From assembly GCA_963729695.1 (NCBI GenBank), contig CAVSOT010000003.1, positions 1,240,001 to 1,304,000 of the forward strand: 64,000 bases of DNA, written 5' to 3'. Under the pieces are notes generated by a model that saw only the letters and a program-made list of their open reading frames with translations, was not told the DNA's origin and searched no databases. The translations under genes and the position numbers were made by a program. This stretch comes from PALSA-693 sp963729695 (GTDB taxonomy: Bacteria > Actinomycetota > Acidimicrobiia > Acidimicrobiales > Palsa-688). Numbering within the stretch: position 1 is the first letter of the stretch; the number at the start of each line of letters is the position of its first letter. Shown here piece by piece: positions 25,244 to 35,461 of this stretch.

Positions 25244-26428
25244 TCAGGCCGAACGGCCAGCTCTGGTGACCTGACGGGGGACCAGGCCGTCGAGTGACGA
25301 AAGCAGCCGGTCGACGGTCGACGGCCAGGTGAACAGGTCTCGGCGCTCCGCCCCCCGGGCCCGGAGACGGTCGGTGAAGGCCGCATCGTCGAGGGCCAGC
25401 CGCAGGACCCGGGCGATATCCTCCGGACTGGACGGGTCGAAACACGCCTCGGGCAGATCCAGGATCTCCGGCAGGGATGTGGTCGACGAGCACACGGCCG
25501 GCGCCCCGCAGGCCAGCGCCTCGGCAACCGGCAAGCCAAAGCCTTCCTGGAGGGATGCCAGCACGAAGAGATGGCAACTTCGGTAGGCCGACACGAGGAC
25601 CGCGTCGTCGACCTTTCCCGCCCAGACGATCTCCCCTGCGGCCACGCCGGCCTGCTCGGCGTGCGCCTGCAGCGCTTGCAGGCGGGTGTCGGGTAGGGCG
25701 CAGATCACCACCAGTTGCTGGCTGCGCCGGTGGTGGAGGCCAATCATGGCCCAGGCGTCGATCAGGGCCTCCAGGTTTTTCCGAGGATCGGCCGCACTCA
25801 CGGTCAAGACAAACGGTCCTCGTACGGCGGGGATGGCGTCGGCCAGACGTCGAAATGCCGAGGAGGTCGGACCGGGCCGGAAGGCGTCGCTCACGCCCGC
25901 GTACACCACAGGTAACCGGAGCGGATCGAGCCCCAGTAGAGCGACGGCCTCGGCCCGACCATAACGGGATATGCACGGCACCAGATCGGCCCATCGGAGT
26001 AGCTCGCATCGAATCTCGTAGGCCCGACGCTCGACCGGGTTACCAAGGTACGCCGCCGGATTCGCCAGGGGGATGAGGTCGTACAGGGGCGCCACGATCG
26101 GAATCCCGGACTCCAGTATTTGCGGGGGCAGGACCCGCCGACCGACAGCGAAGGAGTCGAAAGGTGAACCGCAAAACCAGGCCAGCGGACCCGTCAGCTC
26201 TCCGAGGATATCGTCGTCCATCGAACGGAGGAGGCGGGCTTGTCGGACGTCCGGAGGAAAACCCACGGGTTCCGGCAGGTCGGGATTCACGATCAACCGG
26301 GCCGCCGCGCCCCGGCGGATCAGGTTGGTGGCGACTTCTCTCACAAAGCGGGCGATGCCTCGCTCGGAGAACCCCGGTGATTGCGTGGCCTGCACGTCCA
26401 CCACCAGCCGGGGCGTCTCGGCGTTCAC
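25244..26428 (-). CDS. GT4-family glycosyltransferase
   Basis: 394 residues from the GTG at 26428, which overlaps the stop of the upstream coiled-coil gene (GTGA). The start LVVDVQATQSPGFSERGIARFVREVA is the common opening of this GT-B subfamily; acceptor-side ASLQEGFGLPVAEALACGAPAVCSSTTSLPEI and donor-side TVSAADPRKNLEALIDAWAMI are present. The frame continues upstream of 26428 but without homology. The 19-bp array starts right after its stop. Coupling to a short coiled-coil protein recurs in this locus. Confidence 0.87.
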   Translation of the reverse strand: MNAETPRLVVDVQATQSPGFSERGIARFVREVATNLIRRGAAARLIVNPDLPEPVGFPPDVRQARLLRSMDDDILGELTGPLAWFCGSPFDSFAVGRRVLPPQILESGIPIVAPLYDLIPLANPAAYLGNPVERRAYEIRCELLRWADLVPCISRYGRAEAVALLGLDPLRLPVVYAGVSDAFRPGPTSSAFRRLADAIPAVRGPFVLTVSAADPRKNLEALIDAWAMIGLHHRRSQQLVVICALPDTRLQALQAHAEQAGVAAGEIVWAGKVDDAVLVSAYRSCHLFVLASLQEGFGLPVAEALACGAPAVCSSTTSLPEILDLPEACFDPSSPEDIARVLRLALDDAAFTDRLRARGAERRDLFTWPSTVDRLLSSLDGLVPRQVTRAGRSA

Positions 26429-26805
26429 GGGAATCGGCCACGCAGCACGGTCACGTCTCCGAGTGCATCCCGAGCCACGATGCGCCATCCCCGAAGGGCC
26501 GCTTCGACCGTGGCTACGTCATTGTTGCTGACGTTGAACACCACCTCTCCGGCCTGGGGGGGAGCGAGCGCGACCGTAAGGGATTCAAGCACCTGGGCCG
26601 ATCGGGAGAGAACCAGGGACGCCTCTATGGCCGAGGTCATGGTGGCTTCGGAGGCAGGGAGAGATTCGACGGTCTGACGCAGCCCGGCGATCTCGGCGGC
26701 CAACTCAGCGACTTTCTCCTCGAGCCCAGCGGTGATCGGCCGAGCCAGGCGCCGAGCGGCTGCGGCCAAACGGCTTCGACCGCTTACGGGCGAGTGTGTC
26801 TGCAC
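26425..26805 (-). CDS. Small coiled-coil protein coupled to glycosyltransferases
   Basis: 126 residues from a GTG at 26805 (a TTG at 26814 is possible). The first half is a predicted coiled coil (AGLEEKVAELAAEIAGLRQ with heptad spacing); the C-terminal half AGEVVFNVSNNDVATVEAAL to VTVLRGRFP is a small unrecognised domain. It starts about 10 bases after the upstream glycosyltransferase stop and overlaps the next start by four bases, so the three are made together. Role unknown; a scaffold or length-control element for the glycosyltransferases is an inference from context. Confidence 0.6.
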   Translation of the reverse strand: MQTHSPVSGRSRLAAAARRLARPITAGLEEKVAELAAEIAGLRQTVESLPASEATMTSAIEASLVLSRSAQVLESLTVALAPPQAGEVVFNVSNNDVATVEAALRGWRIVARDALGDVTVLRGRFP

Positions 26806-26815
26806 AGCGAACAAC

Positions 26816-28378
26816 CTATTCGCGGCCTTCCTCGTCGCCCCTGATGCCCTCGAGCTCGGGGGCGACGAGGGCGTCCCAAAGCTCGGCCGCGTACCGCTCC
26901 CACGTGCGGATGGGGCGTTGGCGAGCCTCGGCTCGCAGACGCTCGACGAGGACCTCGTCGGTGAGCAGGTCGCGCATGGCGTCGAGCAGCGCCTCGTCGT
27001 CTCGGGGATCGACGAACAGGGCGCCGCCGCCGGTGGCCACCTCACGTGCGCTGCCGTAACAGGTCGCGATCACGGGCGTTCCGACCGCCAGCGACTCGGC
27101 GATCGGCAGGCCGTAGCCCTCATGGAACGAGGCGGACACGCTGAAGCGAGCTTGACGGTAGGCGTCGGCCAGCTCGACACCGTCGACGGCTCGCCGCACG
27201 GAGACCGAACGGCCTGCGTCACGAAGTTCGGCGATGCGGGCAGGGACCTCGTGGCCCCAGCCGCTGCCGGCGACGAGCACCAACTCGAAGTGCAGGCCCT
27301 CACGCCACAACCGTTCGGCCGCATAGAGCACGCCCAGGTGGTTCTTTCGGGGCTCCAGGCTGCCGACGCAGAGCACCTTGATCCCTCCGGTGGGCCTGCA
27401 GGTTCCGGAGGCTCCTCCCGACGTCTGCCCAGGCAACCCCTCGCTGGCGAGGGGGCACGCCAGCACCGTAGGTCCGGAGATGCCCTGGGCGCCGAGGCCC
27501 GAAGCGAAGCCGGCGAACTCGTTGGCCGCGGACGTGCTGATACCGGCGACGCGGCGGGCGTGCTTGATCGTCGTGAGGTAGTGCGTGAACCGGACCGTGT
27601 CGGCGGCGGGGACCAGGTCGGCGCTGACCACGGGTACGCAGTCGTAGCCGACCGCCACCAGTGCGTTTCCCGAGTACCGGGCCAGGCAGGCCAGTCGCTC
27701 GCAGGCCTCCAAGGGCGGCGTTTCCAGAAGCACCGACACGGTTCTCCAGGGGACGATCAGGACGGGTTCCGGCTGTCCGGCGGCCTCGCCTTCGGGGTCG
27801 CCATCGAGAGCTAGGCGCGGTCGCTCGAAGGTCGACAGACCTCTCCATCCGTCGAATCGGGTGGTCCAGGCCACCGGCAGGATCGGGTGCTTCTCTTGCC
27901 AGCGCGGCAGGGTGCTGCGCACGACCTGCTGGATTCCAGTGTGCAGGTCGTGTCGGGCCGAGTAGTCGACGTCCACCACGACGCGGTCCGAGACGATCCG
28001 GAGCTCGCTGACCGCGGCGGCGGCGGAGTCCCGTTCCAGGGCGCGATCGAGGAGCCAGAGCATGGCGTCCGCCGATGAGGCGAGGCGGAGCTTGCGGATC
28101 CCGGAGAGCACATCGTCGGCGGTCGGATAGGCGCCGAAGACGCCGGCACACAGCAGCCACATCTGGTCGGGCGCGGGATCGGGTTGGAGGGCATCCACCA
28201 GGCGATAGAGCAACTCGCCGGAGTCCGGGGCTGTTCCGGCGCCCGAGGGTGGAGCCGCCACCTGGCGGAGGAGGACGCGCCCGACCGCGGATAGGCGGTG
28301 GTGCAGGGTGCGCTCGACGGAGGCGGCCGTGGGGCGCGGGCTGGCGGCGTGGCTCCCCGGCTGGCTCACGGCGGCCAT
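26816..28378 (-). CDS. GT4-family glycosyltransferase with N-terminal helical extension (paralogue of 23524-25074)
   Basis: 520 residues from ATG 28378 (MAAVSQPG). Same plan as the protein at 23524: ~140-residue helical N-terminal domain, then VVVDVDYSARHDLHTGIQQV, VGYDCVPVV, VLCVGSLEPRKNHLGVLYAAERLW and ASFHEGYGLPIAESLAVGTPVIA. The pair probably arose by duplication and adds similar residues to one polymer. First gene of a coupled minus-strand set of three; the divergent GT2 gene begins ~95-180 bases away. Confidence 0.86.
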   Translation of the reverse strand: MAAVSQPGSHAASPRPTAASVERTLHHRLSAVGRVLLRQVAAPPSGAGTAPDSGELLYRLVDALQPDPAPDQMWLLCAGVFGAYPTADDVLSGIRKLRLASSADAMLWLLDRALERDSAAAAVSELRIVSDRVVVDVDYSARHDLHTGIQQVVRSTLPRWQEKHPILPVAWTTRFDGWRGLSTFERPRLALDGDPEGEAAGQPEPVLIVPWRTVSVLLETPPLEACERLACLARYSGNALVAVGYDCVPVVSADLVPAADTVRFTHYLTTIKHARRVAGISTSAANEFAGFASGLGAQGISGPTVLACPLASEGLPGQTSGGASGTCRPTGGIKVLCVGSLEPRKNHLGVLYAAERLWREGLHFELVLVAGSGWGHEVPARIAELRDAGRSVSVRRAVDGVELADAYRQARFSVSASFHEGYGLPIAESLAVGTPVIATCYGSAREVATGGGALFVDPRDDEALLDAMRDLLTDEVLVERLRAEARQRPIRTWERYAAELWDALVAPELEGIRGDEEGRE

Positions 28379-28472
28379 GATAACGATCGCCCTGGAATGC
28401 CCGCCCCAGCGGAGGAGCACGTCGCCGTAGGGTCAGCGCCACGTTCGGGCCCAGACGCTACGTTGGTAACCC

Positions 28473-29812
28473 ATGCAATCCTCGCTGTCCCAGCTCGCCA
28501 CTCAGCGCGCGCTGCAGGAGGGGCAACCGCGTCGGAGCACCAGGGCTGTGGGCTCTCGGTCCTCATACCGGCCTGGCGGGAGGCGAGGAATCTCGCCGTC
28601 CTCCTTCCGTCGCTGCTTCGGGTCCTCGACAGCATGGAGGTGCCGTACGAGGTCGTCGTGATCACCAAGGACGGCGATGACGAGACGGTCCGAGCGGCGA
28701 GCGAAGCGGGGGTGGAGTCCTGCTGCAGGCGTCGAGCGGGTACGGCGGGGCCTTGATCGACGGCCTTCGGCGTACCTCCGGCGAATACGTGCTCACCTTG
28801 GACGCCGACCTGGCCCACAATCCGGGAATTCGTCAAAGCCATGTGGGCTTCGCGGCGCGAGGCGGATATCACGATTGCCTCGCGCTACGCGCCGGGCGGC
28901 TCGGCCAGCATGTCCAGGTCCCGCCTCTATCTGAGTCGCACGCTCAACCTGGCTTTTCGGCGGGGCATCTCGATACCGGTGTACGACCTGTCGAGCGGCT
29001 TTCGCCTGTACCGGCGCGGCGCGATTGATCCGGACCGCTTGACCGGCACCGATTTCGACCTGCTCGAGGAGATCCTGATCAAGGCGGTGTGCGAGGGATG
29101 GCACGTGCAGGAGATTCCCTTCCACTACGAACCGGGCCGGCAGGGGAGCTCGTCGAGGCGACTGCGGCGGCTGGGATGGGCGTACACCCGCGCCTTCTGG
29201 GGGCTGTGGCAGCTTCGCAACTCCATCGCCGCGGCCGACTACGACGACCGGGCCTACGACAGCGTGATCCCCCTCCAGCGGTACTGGCAGCGGGAGCGCT
29301 TCAGGATCGTCGAGCAGCTCTCTCAGAACGAGGGGGCGGTGCTCGACGTCGGTTGCGGCTCGAGCAGGATCCTGGACATGTTGCCAGAGGGCAGCATCGC
29401 TCTCGACGTGTTGATTCGCAAGCTTCGGTACGACCAGCGCTTCGGCGTCCCGCTCGTGCAGGCCTCGGGGTTCCAGTTGCCATTCCCGGACAACTCTTTT
29501 CCCTGCGTGATCTCGTCTCAGGTCATCGAGCACGTACCCAAGGAATCGCCGATGATCGACGAGCTGTGTCGCGTGCTGCAGCCCGGCGGGCGGCTCGTCC
29601 TCGGCACCCCTGACTACGCCCATTGGGAATGGGTGTATTTGGAGAAGGTGTACGGGAGGGTTGCACCCGGCGCCTATGCGGACGAGCACATCTCGCACTA
29701 CACCAGGAGCGAGCTGTTGAGCCTGCTCGACAGCAAGGGGCTGGTCCACGAGGCGACCCGCTACATCGCCCGCTGCGAGTTGATCATGGCGTTCAGGAAA
29801 CAGCCGGCCTAG
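28473..29812 (+). CDS. GT2 glycosyltransferase fused to class I methyltransferase, frameshifted
   Basis: The protein reads in three consecutive frames: LSVLIPAWREARNLAVLLPS (from about 28552), then GLRRTSGEYVLTLDADLAHNP (to about 28825), then WASRREADITIASRYAPGG to 29812. Breakpoints are near 28715 and in a GGG at about 28823; removing one G at the second restores NPEFVKAMWAS. The GT2 part keeps DAD and the RYAPGG segment; the C-terminal half (from about 29330) has VLDVGCGSSRILDML and ISSQVIEHV of a methyltransferase. The start is unclear: ATG 28473 is in another frame, TTG ~28461 is in the first one. Probably sequence errors and not a true pseudogene. Confidence 0.72.
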
Positions 29813-29832
29813 TCGCCAGCCACCCGCTCGGG

Positions 29833-32800
29833 CTAACCCTTCTTGCGGGCGGCCACCCAGACTCCTGATGCCACGGACTTGAGGGAGTCGTGATCGATCA
29901 GCTCGTCGAGCTCGGCGAAGCGGCGGCGCCAGTCCTCCCGGTCTGCGGCTGCCAACTTGGTGCTGACGCCGGCGGCGTCGAGCAGCCAGTTCATGGTAAA
30001 GGAAAGGTCTCCGAACCAGTCGGATTCCTCGATCGTGCAGCGTTGCCGAAAGAGTTGCTCGACCCCCCACTGGGTCATGTTGTAAAAGTGGAAGGGAACG
30101 CCGTGCAGCGGTTGCATGAACGCCACTTCGGAGAGGATCAATCCGCCCGGCTTGCACACGCGCACCATTTCGCTGGTCGCCGTGACCGGGTCGGAGAGGT
30201 GTTCGAGTACGGCCTGGTTGACGACGAGCTCGAACGTGTCGTCGTCGAAGGGGAGCCGATGGATGTCCGCCCGCAGATCTGCCCCTTCGTACGGCAGGAA
30301 CTCCAGGTTGATGTAGTTGGGGCGATCCGGGCGGCGATCCCCGCCTCCGCATTCGAGCACCAGCTGGGACGGCTCGCAGCGGCGCACATGACGCAGGATC
30401 CGGTCGCTGTGGGCGTTGCCTCGAGCAAACGGGGCCGGAGGCTCGAAGGGTGACCCCTCCTCGATGGGGCCCAGGAGCACCAGTTCCTGGATGAGCACCT
30501 GGCCATCCGGTTCGACGTCACGAATCGTCAGCACCAGCTCGTGACTGGCCAGCTCCAGATCGGTGGCGATGTCGATGATGCCCGACACCGAACCAGGTCC
30601 AGAACGGGTGTCGATCGGAGCGACAGAGACCCCGTCGATAGCCACGTCGAGGACACCAGCTGCGGGGTGCTCGACCAGCCGGACCCGAATATCCGTGCAG
30701 GGACCTCTCCACGCCAGGGTTGCGCCCGCAGAACGGCCCACCCAAAAGTCCGGTCGGACGTCCCAGCCGGTGGCCAGGGCGACGTCGTCGGCGGGCGAGA
30801 TGCGCTGCTCACCGATCTCACCGACCTCACCGACCTGACCGAGCTCAGCCGGCCGACCGGCAGGGCTGATCTCGGCGAACACCACCTGGAAGGTACGGAT
30901 GCTGGCCACCTCGACGTGGCACAACGGGCAGCGCACGGCACCGGTCTTGATCCGTCCGTCGGATGTGGTGACGGCACTCAACACCTCGACCACTCCCCGG
31001 CAGCGGGGACAGCGGAGTGCCTCCAAGAGCCGGCGCTGGCGTTCGGCCATCACCCTCGTCAGGGGGTGAGGTCCTTCACCCCCGCCTGCTTCGTCGGGCC
31101 GGGGTCGGCTTGGTTGCGGGCGGCCATCGATCAGGGCCTCGACGGACGCGACCGTGCGCGCCACCATCCGCTCGACGGTGAAGTTGGCTGCGAACGACCG
31201 ACGGCCATTGGCCCCCAGCTCGACCCGCCGGGCCGGGTCTTCGATCAACCCGCCCAGGGCGTCCGCCAGGGCCAGGGGATCGCCGGCCGGGACCAGCACG
31301 CCGTCGCGGCCGTCCCGAACCACCGAGGCGATTCCATTGACCACGGTGGACACCACCGGCTTGCCGGCCCGCATCGCCTCCAGGTTCATCAGACCGAAGG
31401 ACTCGAACCGCGAGGGAGCCACGAAGATGTCGCAGCGGCTCAGGGCCGCGTGCAACTCCTCGTCGGGCACCGGTCCGGCAAACGTGACCCGCTCGACGAC
31501 CTCTGGCCGGGCGGCCGCCTCGAACTCTTCCCGGTAGGTGCGCCCGTTCGGGGCCGCGAGGGAATCGTCCCCTACGAGGGTGAAGCGCACCGCGGGATAG
31601 CGCCCGCACAGCCCAGGCACGGCAGCCAGGAGGGTGTCGATTCCCTTGCGCGGCTCGAGGCGCCCGACAAACAGGACCTCGACGATGTCCCGGTGACCTT
31701 CGTGGACCGGCAGGGCCACATCGGGCAGGGCCAGCGGGACGATGGCGGCGCGGGAATCCGGGATCGGCATGCCGTACAGGCGACGGAGTTGTTGGAGGGT
31801 CTCGGCAAAGGAGACCATGACGACATCCGCCTGTCGGTAACCGATCCGTTCGGCCTCCACCAGCGCCTGGATCGCCGGGTTGGCGGCGTCGATACGGGCG
31901 TCGTGCTCGGCGACGGCGAGCACCGGGGTATAGGCGTAGAGGCAGGTTCGGAAGCGCCGGTCGAGGATGACCGCCAGACCCTCGGCGTCCCAGTTGGGCA
32001 GGTGGACCTCGTCGATGGGGACCAGGGTGCTCAGGCGCGACAACTCGTCGAGCACGGCGGCGGCGCGGTCCCATCGCATCTGCGGGAGGTCGGCGATGGG
32101 TGGTGCTTCACGCGGGCCCGAGACGACCCGGTGGACCCAGACGCCTTCTTCGAAGTCCACCGTGCTGTGCTCGCCCCGGCTCTCGGTGATCACGTGCACC
32201 AGGTGACCCGCCGAGGCCAATCCGACCGCCAGGGTGTAGCACGCTCGGCCGATGCCCGGGACCGGGCCCGGTGGATAGTCCTGGGTGACGACGCACAAAC
32301 GCAGTCTCCGTCCGGGTTCGCCCCGGGTCGGGAACGGGAGGAAGGCGGCCGCCTCGGCGTCGAACCACTCCGCCGGTCGGGTGCGCGGCGGCTGCTCCAC
32401 CCGCTCCTTGGCCTCGGTCCACGCGGTGACGACGTCCTGATTGAATTGCCAGTAGGCATCGACCGAGATGCGCCCGGCTTCGACGTGGGTGAGCAGATCG
32501 GCTCGGTGATTTTTCACGAACTGGCTGTAGGCCAAGAACATCTCGACCTCGTTCGACTTCGGCAGCCCGTGGCGCAGTGAGAAGTAGGCCCGACTCAAGG
32601 CCACGCTGGACCGGTCCACGGTCACCCGCTCGGCGTTGCGCACCCCGCTCGGCAGGAACTTGTGATAGACGATCCCGCGCTCCTGCGGCACGATCCGGTA
32701 GCCGGCGTCGATCACCCGGAGGCAGAGGTCGGTTTCGTCGAGATAGAAGGCGTAGTGTTCGTCGAAGCCGCCAAGAGCAACGATTCGGTCCCGCCGGAAC

Positions 32801-33300
32801 ACGGCGTTCGTGCCCATCGGATAGACGAACTGCCACGTGTCGGGATGGTCCAGATGATCGAGGCGCCGGACCTCCAGTTCAATGCGGGCGTCCCCCCAGC
32901 GATCGGCGATGCTGTAGCGGGCCTGCAGCTGGTGGCCGGTGTGGTCGAGCACGGGCCCGCCGGTCGCGGCCACCTCGCCATTGGCGAAGATGCCCACCAG
33001 GTCCTCGAGCCAGGTGCCGTCGGCGAGGCCGTCATCGTCGATGAAGGCCACCAGCTCCCCGGCCGCGGCGGCGATCCCCAGATTGCGGGACACGGAGAGG
33101 TTGCGCTCGTCGGTGCGGATCCACTTGATGCTTCCCTCGAAGTCCGCCAGGACCGACGAGGTGTGGTCGTCGCAGGGACCTTGGACCACCACCACCTCCA
33201 GGGCGGGGTAGGAGAGGTACCGGAGGGACTCCAGGGTCAGGCGCAGGGAATCGGCCCGATTACACGTGCAGAGGACGACCGAGACGGTGGGTCGGGTCAC
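29833..33300 (-). CDS. Trifunctional GT2-GT4-methyltransferase fusion protein
   Basis: 1155 residues from the GTG at 33300 (overlap with upstream stop). Domains in order: GT2 (residues 1-~300; SVVLCTCNRADSLRLTLESL, AFIDDDGLADGTWLED, FYLDETDLCLR), GT4 (~345-770; PPGPVPGIGRACYTLAVGLA, VLFVGRLEPRKGIDTLLAAV, APSRFESFGLMNLEAMRAGKPV), a four-Cys zinc-ribbon-like element (RCPRCRGVVEV ... VRCPLCHVE), a beta-rich segment that may bind sugar, and a C-terminal methyltransferase (~990-1155; LVLECGGGDRRPDRPNYINLE, VNQAVLEHLSDP). Such a fusion can add two sugars and methylate the product on one chain, an attractive arrangement for chain elongation and capping. Confidence 0.88.
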   Translation of the reverse strand: MTRPTVSVVLCTCNRADSLRLTLESLRYLSYPALEVVVVQGPCDDHTSSVLADFEGSIKWIRTDERNLSVSRNLGIAAAAGELVAFIDDDGLADGTWLEDLVGIFANGEVAATGGPVLDHTGHQLQARYSIADRWGDARIELEVRRLDHLDHPDTWQFVYPMGTNAVFRRDRIVALGGFDEHYAFYLDETDLCLRVIDAGYRIVPQERGIVYHKFLPSGVRNAERVTVDRSSVALSRAYFSLRHGLPKSNEVEMFLAYSQFVKNHRADLLTHVEAGRISVDAYWQFNQDVVTAWTEAKERVEQPPRTRPAEWFDAEAAAFLPFPTRGEPGRRLRLCVVTQDYPPGPVPGIGRACYTLAVGLASAGHLVHVITESRGEHSTVDFEEGVWVHRVVSGPREAPPIADLPQMRWDRAAAVLDELSRLSTLVPIDEVHLPNWDAEGLAVILDRRFRTCLYAYTPVLAVAEHDARIDAANPAIQALVEAERIGYRQADVVMVSFAETLQQLRRLYGMPIPDSRAAIVPLALPDVALPVHEGHRDIVEVLFVGRLEPRKGIDTLLAAVPGLCGRYPAVRFTLVGDDSLAAPNGRTYREEFEAAARPEVVERVTFAGPVPDEELHAALSRCDIFVAPSRFESFGLMNLEAMRAGKPVVSTVVNGIASVVRDGRDGVLVPAGDPLALADALGGLIEDPARRVELGANGRRSFAANFTVERMVARTVASVEALIDGRPQPSRPRPDEAGGGEGPHPLTRVMAERQRRLLEALRCPRCRGVVEVLSAVTTSDGRIKTGAVRCPLCHVEVASIRTFQVVFAEISPAGRPAELGQVGEVGEIGEQRISPADDVALATGWDVRPDFWVGRSAGATLAWRGPCTDIRVRLVEHPAAGVLDVAIDGVSVAPIDTRSGPGSVSGIIDIATDLELASHELVLTIRDVEPDGQVLIQELVLLGPIEEGSPFEPPAPFARGNAHSDRILRHVRRCEPSQLVLECGGGDRRPDRPNYINLEFLPYEGADLRADIHRLPFDDDTFELVVNQAVLEHLSDPVTATSEMVRVCKPGGLILSEVAFMQPLHGVPFHFYNMTQWGVEQLFRQRCTIEESDWFGDLSFTMNWLLDAAGVSTKLAAADREDWRRRFAELDELIDHDSLKSVASGVWVAARKKG

Positions 33301-34475
33301 GCCGGCACCAGAGGCTGCGATCGCGATTGCAGGAGCTTTTGCACCAGGGCTACGAAACCTTCGTCGTGGGCGACCCGGAGGCCCCAGATCTCCTTGCGGA
33401 CGCGCTCTCGCCATTGCCGTTCGGCGATAGCCCCGGTCGCGGTGGACACCCGGTAGTCCCCCCCGTGCTGCCGGGCGGCCCGGAGGTCGTCGATGGCGCC
33501 CTGCATGGCCTTCGCCAAGGCGGCGACGTCTCCGGTCGCAACCAGGTGCGCCAGTCCCCCCGAGACGTATGGGATGTTGGTGTTGTCATAGGCGATGACG
33601 GGACAACCGGCGAGGTACGCCTCCACGATCGGAACGCAGTAGCCCTCGTGGTACGACGGCAGGACGAACACGTCCGCCTCCCGGTAGGCGGCCGTCAGAT
33701 CGTCCGAGGATGCATCGGGCTGGAAGCGGAGAGCGCCGGCCATGCGGCTGTCCCCGAGCGCCTCGGCTATCCGCTCGGTGGTGGCTGTGTCCGAACCATC
33801 CGTTCGGCCCACCACGCGGACCTCGAAGCCGGACTGTCCGGAGTCCAACAGGGATTGGATGGTGGACAGCAGGTCGAGGACCCCCTTGGCCCGCACCAGC
33901 CGCCCGACGAACAGGAAGCGGATGGGGTCCGCAGCGGGCCGCCCGCCACGTGGCGGGGGCGGGTCGCCCTCGATGTAGGCCGGCAGCGGCAGGACGCTCA
34001 AACGGTCGGCGGGAAGCCCGAACTCGAGCAGGTCCTGGCGATTGAACTCGCTCACGCAGGCCACGTGCGACATCCGCGCCAGCAGGTGCTTCTGCAGTAA
34101 CGACCGGTCGACGGCAGCCTGCACCACCGGATCGACGATGAGCTCCCGGGGCGTGATGTTGTGGTACACGGCCGCCATCTGCTCAGGACGCAGCAGGTGG
34201 GCCACGTTGAAGAGCTGGTAGTGAATGCCGAACTCGAAAACGTGGAGCGAGACCTCCCGAAAGCCGGGCGTGGTCAGGAGATCGGGCACCCTCGGGACCA
34301 CCCGGATGGCCGGATCATCGACGTTGGTGTACTGGCAGAACGCCACCACCTCGGCGTCGAGCCCTCGGCTCTGGGCCATGCGGAGGGCGGCGAGCTTGGC
34401 CCGCAAGCTGGCCGAGATGGCGTCGCCGTCGACGATGAGCCCCGAATAGAGGGCGACAGTGGCCTGGCCGGGCAC
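33297..34475 (-). CDS. GT4-family glycosyltransferase
   Basis: 392 residues. GT-B fold with an acceptor half containing YHNITPRELIVDP and a donor half with IRFLFVGRLVRAKGVLDLLS and LPSYHEGYCVPIVEAYLAGCPVIAYD. Similar to the protein at 42338 (both carry YHN-TP and CVPI-EA motifs), so a family with related acceptors. Its stop overlaps the start of the trifunctional protein, and it begins only eight bases after the stop of the coiled-coil methyltransferase gene, forming one coupled unit. Confidence 0.87.
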   Translation of the reverse strand: MPGQATVALYSGLIVDGDAISASLRAKLAALRMAQSRGLDAEVVAFCQYTNVDDPAIRVVPRVPDLLTTPGFREVSLHVFEFGIHYQLFNVAHLLRPEQMAAVYHNITPRELIVDPVVQAAVDRSLLQKHLLARMSHVACVSEFNRQDLLEFGLPADRLSVLPLPAYIEGDPPPPRGGRPAADPIRFLFVGRLVRAKGVLDLLSTIQSLLDSGQSGFEVRVVGRTDGSDTATTERIAEALGDSRMAGALRFQPDASSDDLTAAYREADVFVLPSYHEGYCVPIVEAYLAGCPVIAYDNTNIPYVSGGLAHLVATGDVAALAKAMQGAIDDLRAARQHGGDYRVSTATGAIAERQWRERVRKEIWGLRVAHDEGFVALVQKLLQSRSQPLVPA

Positions 34476-34483
34476 GGGTTTTC

Positions 34484-35461
34484 TCAGTCCGCCGTGGGCT
34501 TGTAGGCCACGGCCTCCATCTCCAGGGAGGCGCCGTTACGGCGGCCCGAGACCGCGATCTTGACCTCGACGAAACCGGCTGCGGTCAGGGCGGCGATCAG
34601 GTCCTCCTGCGAGAACATCGTGAAGTGGAAATCCCCGGAGTACTCCTGACCTCCGAACGTCACCTCTTTGAGGTCCTCCCACGGAACCTCACCGGTCACG
34701 AAGGTCCTGATCATGCACTCGGCGTCGGGCACCACGGCGACGAAGAGCCCGCCGGGCCGCAAGAGGCCGAACCAGTAGCCCAGGAGCTCCTGAAGGCGCC
34801 ACCGGGGGAAATGCTCGAGGAGATGACTGGACCGGATCTCGTCGACCTCGCCCGCCTCCACTGGCAGGCGGCCCACCTCGGCGACGACGTCGACGCCGGG
34901 GAGAGGGCGCCCGTCGACGTTGACGAAGCCCTCGACGGGCAGATGGCCGCAACCCAGGTTCAGGCGCAGGGGGCGAGCCCGGAGTTTGTCCTCGTCGAGG
35001 ATCTGGGTGCCCTCGTCTGGTACTTCACCGGGCCCGGTGGAGCCGTAGCGAAGCTCGAGCATGATCTCCTTGCGGATGAACTCCACCCGGGCTTCCAGAC
35101 TGGCGATGCTCTCGGCGAGTCTCGACTGGACATCCCAGGTATCGCGCAAGTTTTCGACCCGAGTCTCCTCGACCCTGAGCTGATGGCGTCGGGTCTCTCT
35201 GGCCAGAGCGTTCTGCTGGGAGATGGCGTCGAGATACTCGTCGAGCGTCGTGTTGATGGCTCCCTGTTGCCGCTCGAGCTCGCCCATCCTGAGCACGGTG
35301 GCTTCGAGCACGGCGTCGCGCCGAGCGTTGTCGGCCTGCACCTGCTGCAGCTGGGCGTCGATGCCTGCGAGGTGCTCGCGGAAGTACGCCATGCGAACCA
35401 GCAGTGGGCGGAGCATGGGGCGGGCCAGATCCTTGGCCACCCGCTTGCCGGTGTCGCCCAT
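34484..35461 (-). CDS. Coiled-coil methyltransferase
   Basis: 325 residues from ATG 35461 (MGDTGKRVAK). Residues ~25-150 form a long coiled coil (GIDAQLQQVQADNARRDAVLEA, LERQQGAINTTLDEYLD and on to VEFIRKEIMLE); residues ~165-325 are a class I methyltransferase (LRLNLGCGHLPVEGFVNVDG, SSHLLEHFPRWRLQELLGYW, LLRPGGLFVAVVPD). The frame stays open upstream to 36823, over the gene on the other strand; that part is a shadow. Coiled coil plus methyltransferase recalls WbdD-type chain-terminators, where the coil sets chain length; here that is inference only. Confidence 0.85.
   Translation of the reverse strand: MGDTGKRVAKDLARPMLRPLLVRMAYFREHLAGIDAQLQQVQADNARRDAVLEATVLRMGELERQQGAINTTLDEYLDAISQQNALARETRRHQLRVEETRVENLRDTWDVQSRLAESIASLEARVEFIRKEIMLELRYGSTGPGEVPDEGTQILDEDKLRARPLRLNLGCGHLPVEGFVNVDGRPLPGVDVVAEVGRLPVEAGEVDEIRSSHLLEHFPRWRLQELLGYWFGLLRPGGLFVAVVPDAECMIRTFVTGEVPWEDLKEVTFGGQEYSGDFHFTMFSQEDLIAALTAAGFVEVKIAVSGRRNGASLEMEAVAYKPTAD

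Noticed and set aside
30541..32580. 679-codon plus-strand frame
   Set aside because: Fully antisense to the trifunctional glycosyltransferase; Asp/Arg/Gly-rich shadow without family motifs.
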